NCBI GenBank assembly: GCA_032164245.1
Contig: JAVMKO010000001.1
Location: forward strand, 78,055,892-78,119,891
DNA from: Sternotherus odoratus
Lineage: Eukaryota; Chordata; Testudines; Kinosternidae
Direction: 5' to 3'
Length of the DNA: 64,000 nt
Shown: positions 25,391-35,344 of the stretch, one piece after another
Numbering within the stretch: position 1 is the first letter of the stretch
How the letters are laid out: the number at the start of each line of letters is the position of its first letter
The notes under the pieces: generated by a model
What the model was told of the DNA's origin: nothing
Seen by the model: the letters and a program-made list of their open reading frames with translations, nothing else
Databases searched by the model: none
Position numbers and translations under genes: made by a program

Positions 25391-27238
25391 CTTACGGCCA
25401 CCCACTCCCCCAAGGCTGCTGGCTCTCATCCAGTTATGCCTTTTGGGCACTACCAAGGCATGCTAGCCTTCCACGGGTGCCCTGGAGTGGAGCCTGTCTG
25501 TGGCCCTGCACCACTTCCAAACTGCGTAACCAGCTGTTCTTGCACCCTGCTCATCTAACAACAGACGAGCCACACAACTGTACGAAACATCGTGTGCTTT
25601 ATTAGTCCAGCAAACCAAGCGTGCCACAGAGGGAAGGTAGAGATGTACCATTTAGGCCACAGTGCGCTCCAGGAGCCCTGGCGGGTGATATGTAACTTCT
25701 TTCTGAAGAGCGGAGGGAGGGGCATGTAGTCAAATGGCAGATGACTGATGAGGGTTTTGTCCTGTTTGTTAATAGCGTAAGAAACTAAGGATGAAATAAG
25801 CTGACACCTCATCTGTCTGCCCCACACAGGTTCAGAGTGCTAGGCCCCATTGCTTTGTGGCACTGAGCAAGCCCCTCACACCGCCCTCCTCATTTCCCCC
25901 ATTTGTCAATGGTTGGTGATGCAGAGCAGGAGGAAGAAAGAATGTTGCTTAACTGCTTTGAAAATGGAACATGCTCTAAGGGCCTTCACCACATTGCTTG
26001 GGAGATTATTCCACAGCCTCCTACACCTCATGGGCCGTGGGCAATCCAAAGTGGCGTGGAGGCTGGAAGAGGCTCACATGCTGGTCAAGAGTGAGAATTA
26101 AATGTGTGGGCCAAGCTTAGGCCAGGCCCCTGCCCAGTAGTCAGGGGGGGTGGGGGGTGCACAAACAGCCCTGGCAGAGAGGTGAGCAGAGCAGGGTCAG
26201 TATTTTCCAGCATTCTGTGTGCCCCTCCAGCTGCTTTAGGAAGATGCCTTGGTTGAAAGAAGGTGGTAGTACGGAGTGAGAGGGGGCGTGGGGAACCCAG
26301 GCCTTGTCCCCAGTAATGGGCTTCCTTCAACACACAGAATGGAAAAAAAAGATTGTGTGTTTTAATTTAAAAGCAATGCATTTCAAGCCTCCCTCCCCCC
26401 ACCTCGGTTTTGGACAAAATAGAATGTTCAAAAACCTGCACCAAGCCAGCAGTGGGGATGGGGGAAGGTTAAATGCTACCAACACAGGACAGTGACTGTT
26501 AGCTTTGAACGGTTTGTTTAGCTGGGAATTCACATCCTCCATGATGTCAGGGTTGTAGATGCACGGACTGACCTGAGCCCTGTTCTTTCTTGCTCCCCGC
26601 ATCTGGCTCACCTCCCCAGCCTTTCACACGGGCTAGGTAGGATGGTGCAAATTCCTTCTCTGCTCGTGTGGTTCCCCCTTGGCCTTCACTGGGTCTCAGC
26701 TCTGGTCCAACTTGAACTGCAAACACCTTTTCTAACTTCCCCCTTCTCTGGGTCCTTCTTATGTCCCCCACCCCCACCCCCATGGTTGCAAAACTACATG
26801 CCAAAACAGTGAGTGAGAGAGATGCTTGGGGGGGGGGGGAAGCATGGAGAGTGGCAGAAGCTGAAAAACAATACCCAGGGGAAGAGGAACTGACACCAAA
26901 AACGTGTTCTCCTGAGATTTTCAGTCCAGCTTTGCTATGAATCACAACTCCTCAGCCATGTAGAGGTTGCCTGTCAAATGGAAACCAGTCACCAACCCTG
27001 CCTTTCTACATCACAGCACTGGCCCTGGCTGTGAAAGGCTTTGTGAATCATATGGGTGCCTCACTGGAGATCCCGCTCCTCAAAACTACTTATGTGAGGC
27101 ATGAGGCTATGCACGCCCCTCCCTAGGGATCCTCTGTAGTGAACACTCTTGCACTGGCTGGAGTGGGGCATGGACTGAGATGGATAAAAGGGGCCCGAAG
27201 CCACAGGCTTTTCCCATCCCAGCTTTCTAGGGCTCCAT

Positions 27239-27244
27239 TTTATT
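27239..27244 (-). terminator. Candidate polyadenylation signal AATAAA for the LRR-FN3-TM gene
   Basis: AATAAA on the minus strand (TTTATT on plus) lies about 130 bases after the stop, which would give a short 3' UTR. Confidence 0.45.
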
Positions 27245-27376
27245 GTCCATGTCAGTCACAAGGGGCGGTTACAGTCTGGTTCTCCTCAGGTCTCTATGGT
27301 GTCAGGTCCCTGGGGGAGTGGCAGAGCTCAGAGGTCAATTCCTGCTCCGCTGCTGGATGCCGAGGGGCAGTTAGAA

Positions 27377-28237
27377 TCACAGAGTCACATATGTGGGTGT
27401 GGATGGGAGCCTGGGTGGGGCAGACCCAGTGCAGTCTACTTTCTCCTCTGGGCACCGGCTTGCAGCTGTCACCCAGCCATGCCAGTTCTCATTCTCCACG
27501 CTCTCGTCAACCGGGTCCATGGTCATCTTGGCTTGGTTGCGGCTCCTGCGATGAAGGGGCGACCCGTCTTCATCATAGTAGCGCTGGAATTGGATCGGCC
27601 GCGTCCGCAGCCTGTAGGTGACAGCCAGGGCCAGCGCTGCGAGTGCTAGGAGAGCGACAGCGACGCCGAAACCCACGGCCGAGTGGCTGTGGCCGAGCGG
27701 GGTGTGCACGGGCTGTGCGTCACCAGGAAGGCCGGGGGTGCGCTCTGCTTTGCACTGCCGGGCAGCAGGGGCCTGGCACTCCAGCAGATCCTCACTCTGG
27801 GGAATGACGCAGACTCTGTACTCGGTCCCCGCGCAGAGATTGTGGAGTGTCACCTCGGTCAACCCGCCCATTACCCGCAGCACCTGCTCATCCCGGTCAG
27901 CCGTGTACCGCAGCTCAAACTGGTCGTGGTCACCGGAGAAAGCCCAGGCAACCACCAGGGAGGTGTCGCCCTTTGTCCTGATGCTGACGCGGCTGATGTC
28001 GTCGGCCAAACATGGGTCCCACCTGTCCGGCACATGGGGAAGGGAGGTAGCTGAGTGCGTGGTGGAGCTGGGGAGCCTCCTCATGGTGGTCAGGGCGGCA
28101 GAGGTAATGGTGGTAGCTGTGGTAGCAGCCCCTGGGAGAGGTATGTCTCTGGGCAGAGCAATGGCCATGGGTGTATTCGTGTTCTCAGAGGGGCTGAGGG
28201 TGGTGGAGTCTGTTCCAAAAGGTGGGCAAGTCAGCTT
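27377..28237 (-). CDS. LRR-FN3-TM gene, coding exon 3 (last)
   Basis: The acceptor CCAGTTACAG precedes KLTCPPFG, which supplies the last Cys of the LRRCT. The exon encodes the Thr-rich stalk, the FN3 domain, the hydrophobic segment VGFGVAVALLALAALALAV and the cytoplasmic tail. The stop is at 27377-27379. Confidence 0.9.
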   Translation of the reverse strand, partial: KLTCPPFGTDSTTLSPSENTNTPMAIALPRDIPLPGAATTATTITSAALTTMRRLPSSTTHSATSLPHVPDRWDPCLADDISRVSIRTKGDTSLVVAWAFSGDHDQFELRYTADRDEQVLRVMGGLTEVTLHNLCAGTEYRVCVIPQSEDLLECQAPAARQCKAERTPGLPGDAQPVHTPLGHSHSAVGFGVAVALLALAALALAVTYRLRTRPIQFQRYYDEDGSPLHRRSRNQAKMTMDPVDESVENENWHGWVTAASRCPEEKVDCTGSAPPRLPSTPTYVTL

Positions 28238-30868
28238 CTGTAACTGGATGGGGGGGGGGGGGAGGGAGAAACATGTGAGAGAGAATCAGCTCTTCCATTT
28301 CTTTAGGGCCTGGATGAAGCATGGGCAGAGATAACTCCTCCCCATGGACAGGCAGAGGCTTCTGGGAGGGAACAGCCCAGCCATCCTGCAATCCCAGACA
28401 GGGGTGGGAGATTATTTTGAGGGGTTTAGGACAGGAAGTAGAGAATGCCTCATCCAGTTAAAACTGTAGTGAGGGGATTGGTTAGACTAGAAGGATATAA
28501 ATTATCCAGATTAGAATTGTCCCAGGCTGTCAAGCTAATACCTCAAAAACAACAGGGAATTTGGTGGCACCTTAAAGGCTAACAGGTTTATTTCGGCATA
28601 AGATTTCATGGGTAAAAAACCCCACGTCTTCAGATGCATGGAGTGACTAATAAATCTGTTAAATCTTTATGGTGCTATCAGACTCCTCATTGTTTTTATA
28701 GATACAGACTAACATGACTACCCTTATATAAGCTAAAGCGGGGGTGGGCAAACTTTTTCGCCAAAGGGCCACATCGGGGTTGCAAAATTGCATGAGGGGC
28801 CGGGTAGGGAAGGCTGTGCCTCCCCAAACAGCCTGGCCCCGCCCCCTATCCAACCTCCTCCCACTTCCCGCCCCTTGACTGCCTCCCTCAGAATCCTCAA
28901 CACATCCAATCCCCCGTTTCTTGTCCCCTGACCATCCCCTCCAGAGACTCCCACCCTTAACCCCCCCAGAACCCCACCCCTATCTAAGCCCCCCTGCTCC
29001 TTGTTCCCTGCCCACCCACTCCTGAGACCCCCCCCATTCTAACTGCACCCCCAAGAACCTCCACCCCAACCCTCGCCCCCGCTCCCTGTCCCGACTGCCC
29101 CAAACCCTACCCACCCTGTGCCCCCTAACAGACCCTCAGGACTCCCACACCCTATCCAACCCCGCCTGCTCCCTGACAGCCCCCTGGAACTCCCTGCCCG
29201 TTATGCAATCCCCTGGCCCTAGCTCCAGCCCCCTTACCGCACCGCTCAGCAGCGTGTCTGGCAGCTGCATGGAGCCAGACACGCTGCCCCTCAGGAGCGT
29301 GCAGCCCCACTCCCCAGAGCACTGCATGCGCGGCGGCATGGCTCTGGGGGGGGAGGGAAGGCGGGGGCAGGGCCAGCCTCCCTGGCCGGGAGCGCACGGG
29401 CCGGGCAGGACAGTTCCGCAGGCCGGATGTGGCCTGTGGACTGTAGTTTGCCAACCCCATAGCTAATACCTCTTACACAATAGGTCCGGGGGTCTTTTAT
29501 GGGAAAGAATGTCAGAGTGGCTCTGTTTCTGGGTGGCCATGCGTCTTGGAACCAGGACTGGCTCAGTTTCCAGGGCCTGTCCCAACCTGCCAGTGGCGTT
29601 TTGTCCTGTTTCTGTAAACTACTCTGGTCTCCCGAGGAGGCCACCAGCCACCTGAGCTGGGAAAGTGACAGCAGGTTGAGCAGCTATGGCCCAGCTTCCC
29701 CCAGGCAGAGTCATGTGTATGCTGCTGTTCACCTCCCCTGCACTGCAGGTGAACAGGAGATGCAGGAGAGGTGTGAGGGGAGGGACAGGCTGCGAGTGAA
29801 TGGGACAGGATGAAGAAGGGGGAGCTAGGAAGGGAAGAGCCGCGCTGGTCTTTGCATTAAGCCAGCATGAACTTCTTGTTATTTTCATTCACACCTCACA
29901 TAACGTGGGAACCAGAGCCCGTCATAAGCTGCGACCAGCTCCGAGCGCTGACACCCAGCGCGTTCTGTACTGCAGGATGGCCTCTGAAGCCACACCCTAA
30001 CCCGGCAGCCCCCCACAGTCCCACAAGAGAAGCAAGAAAGAGGCGGGGGGGGGGGAGAGGGACTGAGCAGAGGAGAAAGGGAGGAAATGAAGACAAAAAA
30101 CACAGAAAATAGTGTGTGCATCTGCTTCTTTCTTCCCTTCACCAGCGGCAGAACCTGCCCGGTGTGCACCCTCTCCCTGGGGATGGAAGGGGGGAGAGAC
30201 AGACTGGAATCCCCTGCGCCCGGGCCCCAGACCACTACGTTCATGTACTCTGGAACCACGGGCCATTACCTCTACGTCCGCCAGGAGCTGTCCCTGCAGC
30301 GCGCCCGGGGAGCTGCACTCCACGGGGCTGCGTTCTTTCCGGAGCACCTTCTTCTGCCGGGTGCGGAGCCAGACCAGGCTGCAGTCGCAGCGCCACTTGT
30401 TCCCAGTCAGATACAGCGCGGACAGCGACTTCAGGGAGGACAGGGGCGGGAGCGACTCCAGGCTGTTGTTCCTCAGGCTCAGCAGCTCCAGCCAGCGGAG
30501 CCTGGTGAAAGCCAAGGAGGTGATCTGCTCCAGGGCCAGGCTGTCCAGGAACAGCTGCCTCAGGGAGCGGAGCCTCCTCCCGAAGGAGAGAGACGTCAGC
30601 TTCCGGATGGGGTTCCCACTCAGCTGCAGCGTGGAGAGCATGGCAGAGGTGCGGATGGCCTCGGGCACACTGGCCAGCTGGTTCCCGTCTAGGCCGAGGG
30701 CCCGCAGGCCGCCTGGGAGGGCTTTGCTGGACACGTTGGTAATCCGGTTGGAGCTCAGGTAGAGCCGACGGAGCCGTGGGAGGCCGTGAAGGGCTTGGTC
30801 GGAGAGCTCCAGCAGCAGGTTGTTACTCAGGTCCAGAACACTGAGCTGCTTCAGGTAAGAGAACCCAC

Positions 30869-30909
<41 letters not shown>

Positions 30910-31654
30910 ACAGACAGACCGACACCCCCATCCAGGTCAAGCCAATATCAAATGTTCTGTGCTTCAATAATCTCTGCTCATGAGACCCTTCATCTCCCCT
31001 AGTGCTGAGTTACCACCCCTCCCCGCCCCCCCCATTTTCCCTTGGGTAGAAGGAGGTGATGACTTTGTATCATGGACATGCAGGACCCAATCCTCTCAGC
31101 AGGGGGTGGAGTCTTCAGGAGACCTCCGGCTTGGGACAGGGAAGAGGCGTGGGGCTGGCTGCTCAGTGAGCCAGCTCATAGTGGTGCTGGGGACCTATCC
31201 CTCCAGAAATACCTGGTGGCAGGTGAGTAATCCGGTTGTGCTGCAGGTGCAGGAAGATCAGATTTGTCAGGTTCTCAAAGACGCCCTCTGGGACCTGCTC
31301 CAGGAGGTTGTTGTCCAGGTGGAGATGGTACAGACTCTTGACCCCCTGAAAAGCCCCTGGCTCAACCTGGCGGATGCCGCTACTGCTGAGGTAAATGCTG
31401 CTGATCTCAGCCAGCTCTGGGAAGAAGCCTGCTGAGAGGGCGCCGAACTGGTTGTGCTGCAGGTCGAGCTCCACGGTGGCATTGGGGATGCCGGGGGGAA
31501 GAGAGGATAAGCTGGCATTGCAGCACCGGACAACCCACTGCGAGAAGAAGCAGGAGCAGTTCACAGGGCACTGAGCGTTGCCCGGGAGCTGTGTGATGAC
31601 CGTGACTGGAATCCACAGCAGAACAAGGACCATCAGCCAGAGCCTCGACATCAT
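27377..31654 (-). CDS. LRR - fibronectin III - transmembrane protein, unnamed
   Basis: Three exons, 31654-31213, 30868-30270 and 28237-27377, join in phase and encode 633 residues. Residues 1-21 are a signal peptide. LRRNT has Cys 29, 33, 35 and 44. About ten 24-residue LRRs follow, then LRRCT from about 304 (CDC at 308-310, Cys 332, Cys 351). A Ser/Thr-rich stalk spans about 356-415, a fibronectin III domain about 423-510 with GTEYRVCV, a transmembrane helix about 534-554, and a 79-residue tail ending PSTPTYVTL. This is a surface receptor or adhesion architecture like that of VASN, TRIL or FLRT, but introns cut the LRR region and the tail matches none I recall. The LRRs resemble those of CHADL, 16 kb away. 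It faces RANGAP1 tail to tail and CHADL head to head. Its ligand and role are unknown. Confidence 0.88.
28543..28724. mobile_element. Fold-back SINE-like repeat
   Basis: On plus, the left part contains TTGGTGGCACCTTAAAGGCT and continues to TCTTCAGATGCATGGAGTG. After it, the right part is the reverse complement of a partly overlapping section: its complement reads GTTAGTCTGTATCTATAAAA and then GTCTGATAGCACCATAAAG. These are the phrases of the repeat at 55692-55927. It lies in intron 2 of the LRR-FN3-TM gene. Confidence 0.75.
28739..29460. mobile_element. Non-autonomous hAT element
   Basis: Ends CGGGGGTGGGCAAACT and AGTTTGCCAACCCCAT form an inverted repeat. Flanks AGCTAAAG (28731-28738) and AGCTAATA (29461-29468) share six of eight bases. 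The 722-bp interior is C-rich with no intact transposase. It sits in intron 2 of the LRR-FN3-TM gene, immediately after the fold-back repeat. Confidence 0.8.
30270..30868 (-). CDS. LRR-FN3-TM gene, coding exon 2
   Basis: The acceptor is a long TC run ending CTCTCAG and the donor is GTAATG. It continues an LRR split by the intron (GFSYLKQL), then encodes repeats such as LSVLDLSNNLLLELS and LRRLYLSSNRITNVS, ending with the LRRCT motif NKWRCDCSLVWL. Confidence 0.92.
30871..30906. repeat. (GA)n microsatellite at a splice acceptor
   Basis: Eighteen GA units on plus, read as (TC)n on minus, directly precede the AG acceptor of exon 2 of the LRR-FN3-TM gene and form its polypyrimidine tract. Confidence 0.95.
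31213..31654 (-). CDS. LRR-FN3-TM gene, coding exon 1
   Basis: The start is the first of two adjacent ATG codons (MMSRLWLMVLVLLW...), just inside a possible acceptor TTGCAAACAG, so an upstream 5' UTR exon is likely. It encodes the signal peptide, LRRNT and the first LRRs up to THLPPG, and leaves in phase 1 at donor GTATTT. Confidence 0.88.
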
Positions 31655-32154
31655 GTCTCTGTTTGCAAGACAAGGCAGGCAGTGAGTGGAACACATTCAG
31701 ACAGATTGTAAAAGGGCTGGGAATGGGATAGAGCACGTCTTGTCCACACCTCCCTCAGACGGTCCTTCCCTATGCTGTATTCTCCGGACCGCTCTTAAAT
31801 TACTCACTGTCCACAGAGGACTACTCCACAGCCCAGCAGATCTCACTGGTAGGAGATGTAATGTAACGCAGCCAACATGCTCCTGTCACTCCAAGCGTAA
31901 GAAACCTTTGAATCCATCTGAACAGATCGTCTTAGCCCTTTTGTTTTTACCCCATTAAGGGTGTAGGTGCTTGTCAGCTCACTCGGCTTTGGCTGAGCTA
32001 CAGGAATATTGTTATTTTAAATCTTTCCTTAGGTCGTTTCCTGCAGCCCCTCAGTTGATGTTAGAACGTCTGCTCTGGATCCCCACACTTTATCAATACG
32101 TTTCTGTTATCAAGAGCTAGCAGAGAATGAAGTTCTCCAAACCAGTGACATCTG

Positions 32155-32250
32155 CTACCAGCTACATGTGACCAGTCCTGCCTCAGCGCAGGGGGCTGCA
32201 CTAGCTGACCCTCAAGCTCCCTTCTAGCCTAGCCTTACATTTCTATGGGG
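32155..32250 (+). repeat. CR1 3' end fragment
   Basis: CTAGCTGACCCTCAAGCTCC then CTTCTAGCCTAGCCTTACAT and TTCTATG is a diverged CR1 tail, truncated to under 100 bases. Confidence 0.5.
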
Positions 32251-32396
32251 CAGACCCACAGGAACAAAGGAACTTCAGAAACCAGATCAGACCATTTTCC
32301 ACCCTGTCTGGTATCCTGCCTCCAACCGTGGCCAGGACCAGATGTTTCCAGTGCCACACTATAAGGACACACTGCTGTGACAGCAGCTGCTACAGC

Positions 32397-33057
32397 AGGG
32401 GTGGGCAAACTACGGGCCACGGACCACTTGTGGTCTGCAAGCTGTTTTTATCCGGCCCGTGAGCTCCTGCCGGGGGAGCGGGACCAGTGGTCCCGCTCTC
32501 CTCCGTGGGGCGCTCTAAGGAGAGTGGGCCCGGCACACCGCCCGGGACAGCGGACCGCAGCCAGCCAGCCGGGCACACCGCTCGGACAGTGGGGCTGGCA
32601 CACTGCCCAGGACAGCGGGCCGCAGCCAGCTGCCGCCCGGAGCCAGGGACAGCGGCCCTTGGCTGGCTGGGTGCGCCGCCGTAACTCGGGACAGCGGGCC
32701 CGCCGCAAGCCACGGGGCCCCGCACTCCCGGACGGGGGTCTCGGGCCAACCGCGGCAAGCCGGCCTGGGCGCAGCGTGGGGGGGGGGGGAGAATCTCAGG
32801 AGGGGGACAGAGAGCAGGGGGGCTAGATAGGGGATGAGGTCCTGGGGGGAGCAGTTAGAGTGGGGGGGGGGTCTCCGGAGGGGGTGATCAGGGGAAAAGG
32901 AAGGGGGGGTTGGATGGGTCAGGGATTCTGAGGGGGGGCATTCCGGGGGCAGGAAGTGGGTGGGGGTAGGATAGGGGGCGGGGCCTTCCCGACCTGGCCA
33001 TCCGCACAATTTTGAACCCTAGTTCAACCCTCGGGCCAAAAAGTTTGCCCACCCCTG
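32397..33057. mobile_element. Non-autonomous hAT element
   Basis: Terminal inverted repeats CAGGGGTGGGCAAACT and AGTTTGCCCACCCCTG are exact complements over 16 bp. The target duplication is TGCTACAG (32389-32396) and TGCTATAG (33058-33065), seven of eight. The 661-bp interior is G/C-rich without a transposase frame. Confidence 0.92.
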
Positions 33058-33059
33058 TG

Positions 33060-34165
33060 CTATAGTGTCATAGGCTCATAGACTTTAAGGCCAGACAGGA
33101 CCATCATGACCATCCAGGCTGACCTCCTGCACACTGCAGGCCACAGAACCTCACCCGCCCACTCCTGTAATAGACTGACCCTGTACCTCTGGCTGAGTTA
33201 CTGAAGTCCTCAAATCGTGATTTAAAGATTTCAAGTTACAGAGAATCCACCATTTACACTAGTTTAAACCTGCAAGTGACCAGTGCCTCACATTGCAGAG
33301 GAAGGCAAAAAAAACCCCACAGGGTCTCTGTCAGTCTGACCTTGGGGAAAATTCCTTCCTGCCCCCAAATATGGTGATTCGTTAGACTCTGAGCATATGG
33401 GCAAGACCCACCAGCCAGACACTTGGGAAAGAATTCTCTGTAGTAACTCAGAGCCCTCCCCATCTAGTGTCCCATCACCGGCTGTGGGAGATATTTATAA
33501 TGGCAGATGCAGCTGGTCCACATGGGGCTGTAGGCAGTCTCATCATACCATTCCTCCACACACTTCTCAATCTTGGTGTTGAAGCTAGTTAGGTTTCTTG
33601 CCCCCACTGCTCCCCACCGAAGGCTGTTCCAGACGTCACTGCTCTGATGGGTAGAAACTTCCATCTAATTTCAAGCCTAAACTTATTGATGGCCAGTTTA
33701 TATCCATTTGTGCATTGGCCCTTAATATAAATAACTCCTCTCCCTCCCTGGTTTTTATCCCTCTGATATATTTATAGAGAGCAGTCATATCTCCCCTCGG
33801 CCTTCCTTTGGTTAGGCTACACAAGCCAAGCTCTGAGTCTCCTCTCATAAGGTAGCTTTTCTGTTCCTCTGATCATCCTAGTAGTTCTCCTCTGCACCTG
33901 TTCCAGTTTGAATTCATCCTTCTTAAACATGGGAGAGCAGAATTGCACACAGTATTCCAGATGAGGTCTCACCAGTGCCTTGTATAATGACAGTAACACT
34001 TTCCGCTCTCTACCAGAAATACCTCGTCTGAGGCATCCTAGGACTGCATTAGCCTTTTTCTTGGCCACGTCCCATCGGTGGCTCAGAGTCACCCTGTGAT
34101 CAACCAATACACCCAGGTCAGTCTCCTCCTCTCTCATTTTCTCTTTAAATGTTCTGTATAAAAGC
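33060..34165 (-). mobile_element. CR1 LINE, 5'-truncated
   Basis: On the minus strand 34137-33817 encodes the end of a CR1 reverse transcriptase: TDLGVLVDHRVTLSHRWDVA, NAVLGCLRRGI and LLSLYKALVRPHLEYCVQF. The 3' UTR follows down to about 33060, with the reversed tail TCATAGACTTTAAGGCCAGA at the left. The frame breaks at ends and the element is 5'-truncated, so it is dead. Confidence 0.9.
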
Positions 34166-34834
34166 TGGTCACCTTGCTGTGCCTAGGGATCAATGCTGTG
34201 CCACGCAGCAGACCTGGCTTTGATTCCTACTTTCCCATCCCAGAGCAGGCCCGATGCCCAAACTGGTTTCTACCCTGCCATGGGGACGATTCAGGGTTGC
34301 CGCCCAGTTGCCCTGAGCTCTCCCAGGGGACTCTGCTGTGCCAGAGGGGAGACTCAAATTTCATTCCTGCTGCCCGGAGTCGGGCAGACCAGGGGCATTC
34401 CAGAAATCAGCACAGTGGCCGTCACCTACTGCTCTGGGCTCCCACTTTGGGAGAGCGGGGAATTAGGCTTCACACCGCTGATATTTTTTCCAAAAGTCTG
34501 GAGGGTTTCTTGGGCTTCAAGTGGTCTGGAATAATCACCAGGTCTGGCTTTGGCTGGCAATGGATTTTCACCGGTTCATACCAACGTTCTTCTTCCTGCC
34601 GGGGCGACAGGACATGGTGAAAGAGGAGTACGATCAGTCAGATTGGCTCTACGGGAGGGTAGCTTCATCTTTCGCTGTTCTGCCTTCTTTTATTCTCTTC
34701 TCATCCCGTTCTGCCTCCATGTGCCTCTGCCCTTGGATTTCCATTCTGCTCTACTTCCTCCTCTCCCTCTGGATTCCCTGCTGCTCCCAGGGCTGGAGGT
34801 TAGGCGGTGTCAATCAGCCTTCCTACACTAAAGT

Positions 34835-35344
34835 CAGGGGTGGGCAAACTTTTTGACCCGAGGGTTCAAAATTGTGCGGAGGGCTGGGTAGACTGTGCCT
34901 CCCCAAACAGCCTGGCCCCACCCCCATCTGACCCCCCACCCACTTCCCAGCCCCTGACTGCTCCCCTCAGAAACCCTGAACCCCCCAACCCCCCATTTAT
35001 TGTCCCCCGATTGCCCCCTCCAGAGAGTGCCCCCTATTCTAACTGCCCCCCCAGGACCCCACCCCCTATCAAGCCCCCCTTCTTTGTTTCCTGACTGCCC
35101 CCTCCCATGACCCCCCCACCCTAACCACACACACACACACAGAGAACCCCACCACCTAAGGCCCCCCCCCCCCAACTTGCTTACCTGCTCAGCCAGGCGC
35201 GGGGCCCCACGGCTTGCCACGCTCAGCACCCAAGGCCAGGAGCGCGGGGCCACTGGCACTGCACCCCCAGCCCGAGCTCGCGGGTCGCATAAAAATGGCC
35301 GCTGGGCCACATGCGGCCTGCAGGCCATAGTTTGCCCACCCCTG
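34835..35344. mobile_element. Non-autonomous hAT element
   Basis: Ends CAGGGGTGGGCAAACT and AGTTTGCCCACCCCTG are exact inverted repeats. The flanks CTAAAGTC (34828-34835, overlapping the first base) and CTAAAGGC (35345-35352) match seven of eight with a one-base offset. It belongs to the same family as 32397-33057 but has a different 510-bp C-rich interior. Confidence 0.88.

Larger units (their letters stand above)
22626..27214. other. Intergenic interval between RANGAP1 and the LRR-FN3-TM gene
   Basis: No supported gene is seen. The two genes point towards each other, so this holds only their 3' flanks. The open frames here are short and lack family motifs. It contains a Penelope-tail-like fragment near 24765-24900, a CR1-like piece at about 24900-25390, an AC run at 24366-24382 and G runs near 25019 and 26830. 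Confidence 0.6.

Noticed and set aside
27618..28334. Plus-strand open frame of 238 codons
   Set aside because: It is antisense to the last exon of the LRR-FN3-TM gene, whose domains are clear, and its own translation has no recognisable motif.
30087..30762. Plus-strand open frames of 201 and 216 codons
   Set aside because: They are antisense to the LRR exon at 30270-30868 and have biased composition produced by the LRR codons.
32397..33009. Overlapping frames of 120-164 codons on both strands
   Set aside because: They are inside a non-autonomous hAT element and reflect G/C-rich low-complexity sequence.
33817..34137. Minus-strand frame of 106 codons as a cellular gene
   Set aside because: The sequence is the C-terminal part of a CR1 reverse transcriptase and runs into a CR1 3' tail.
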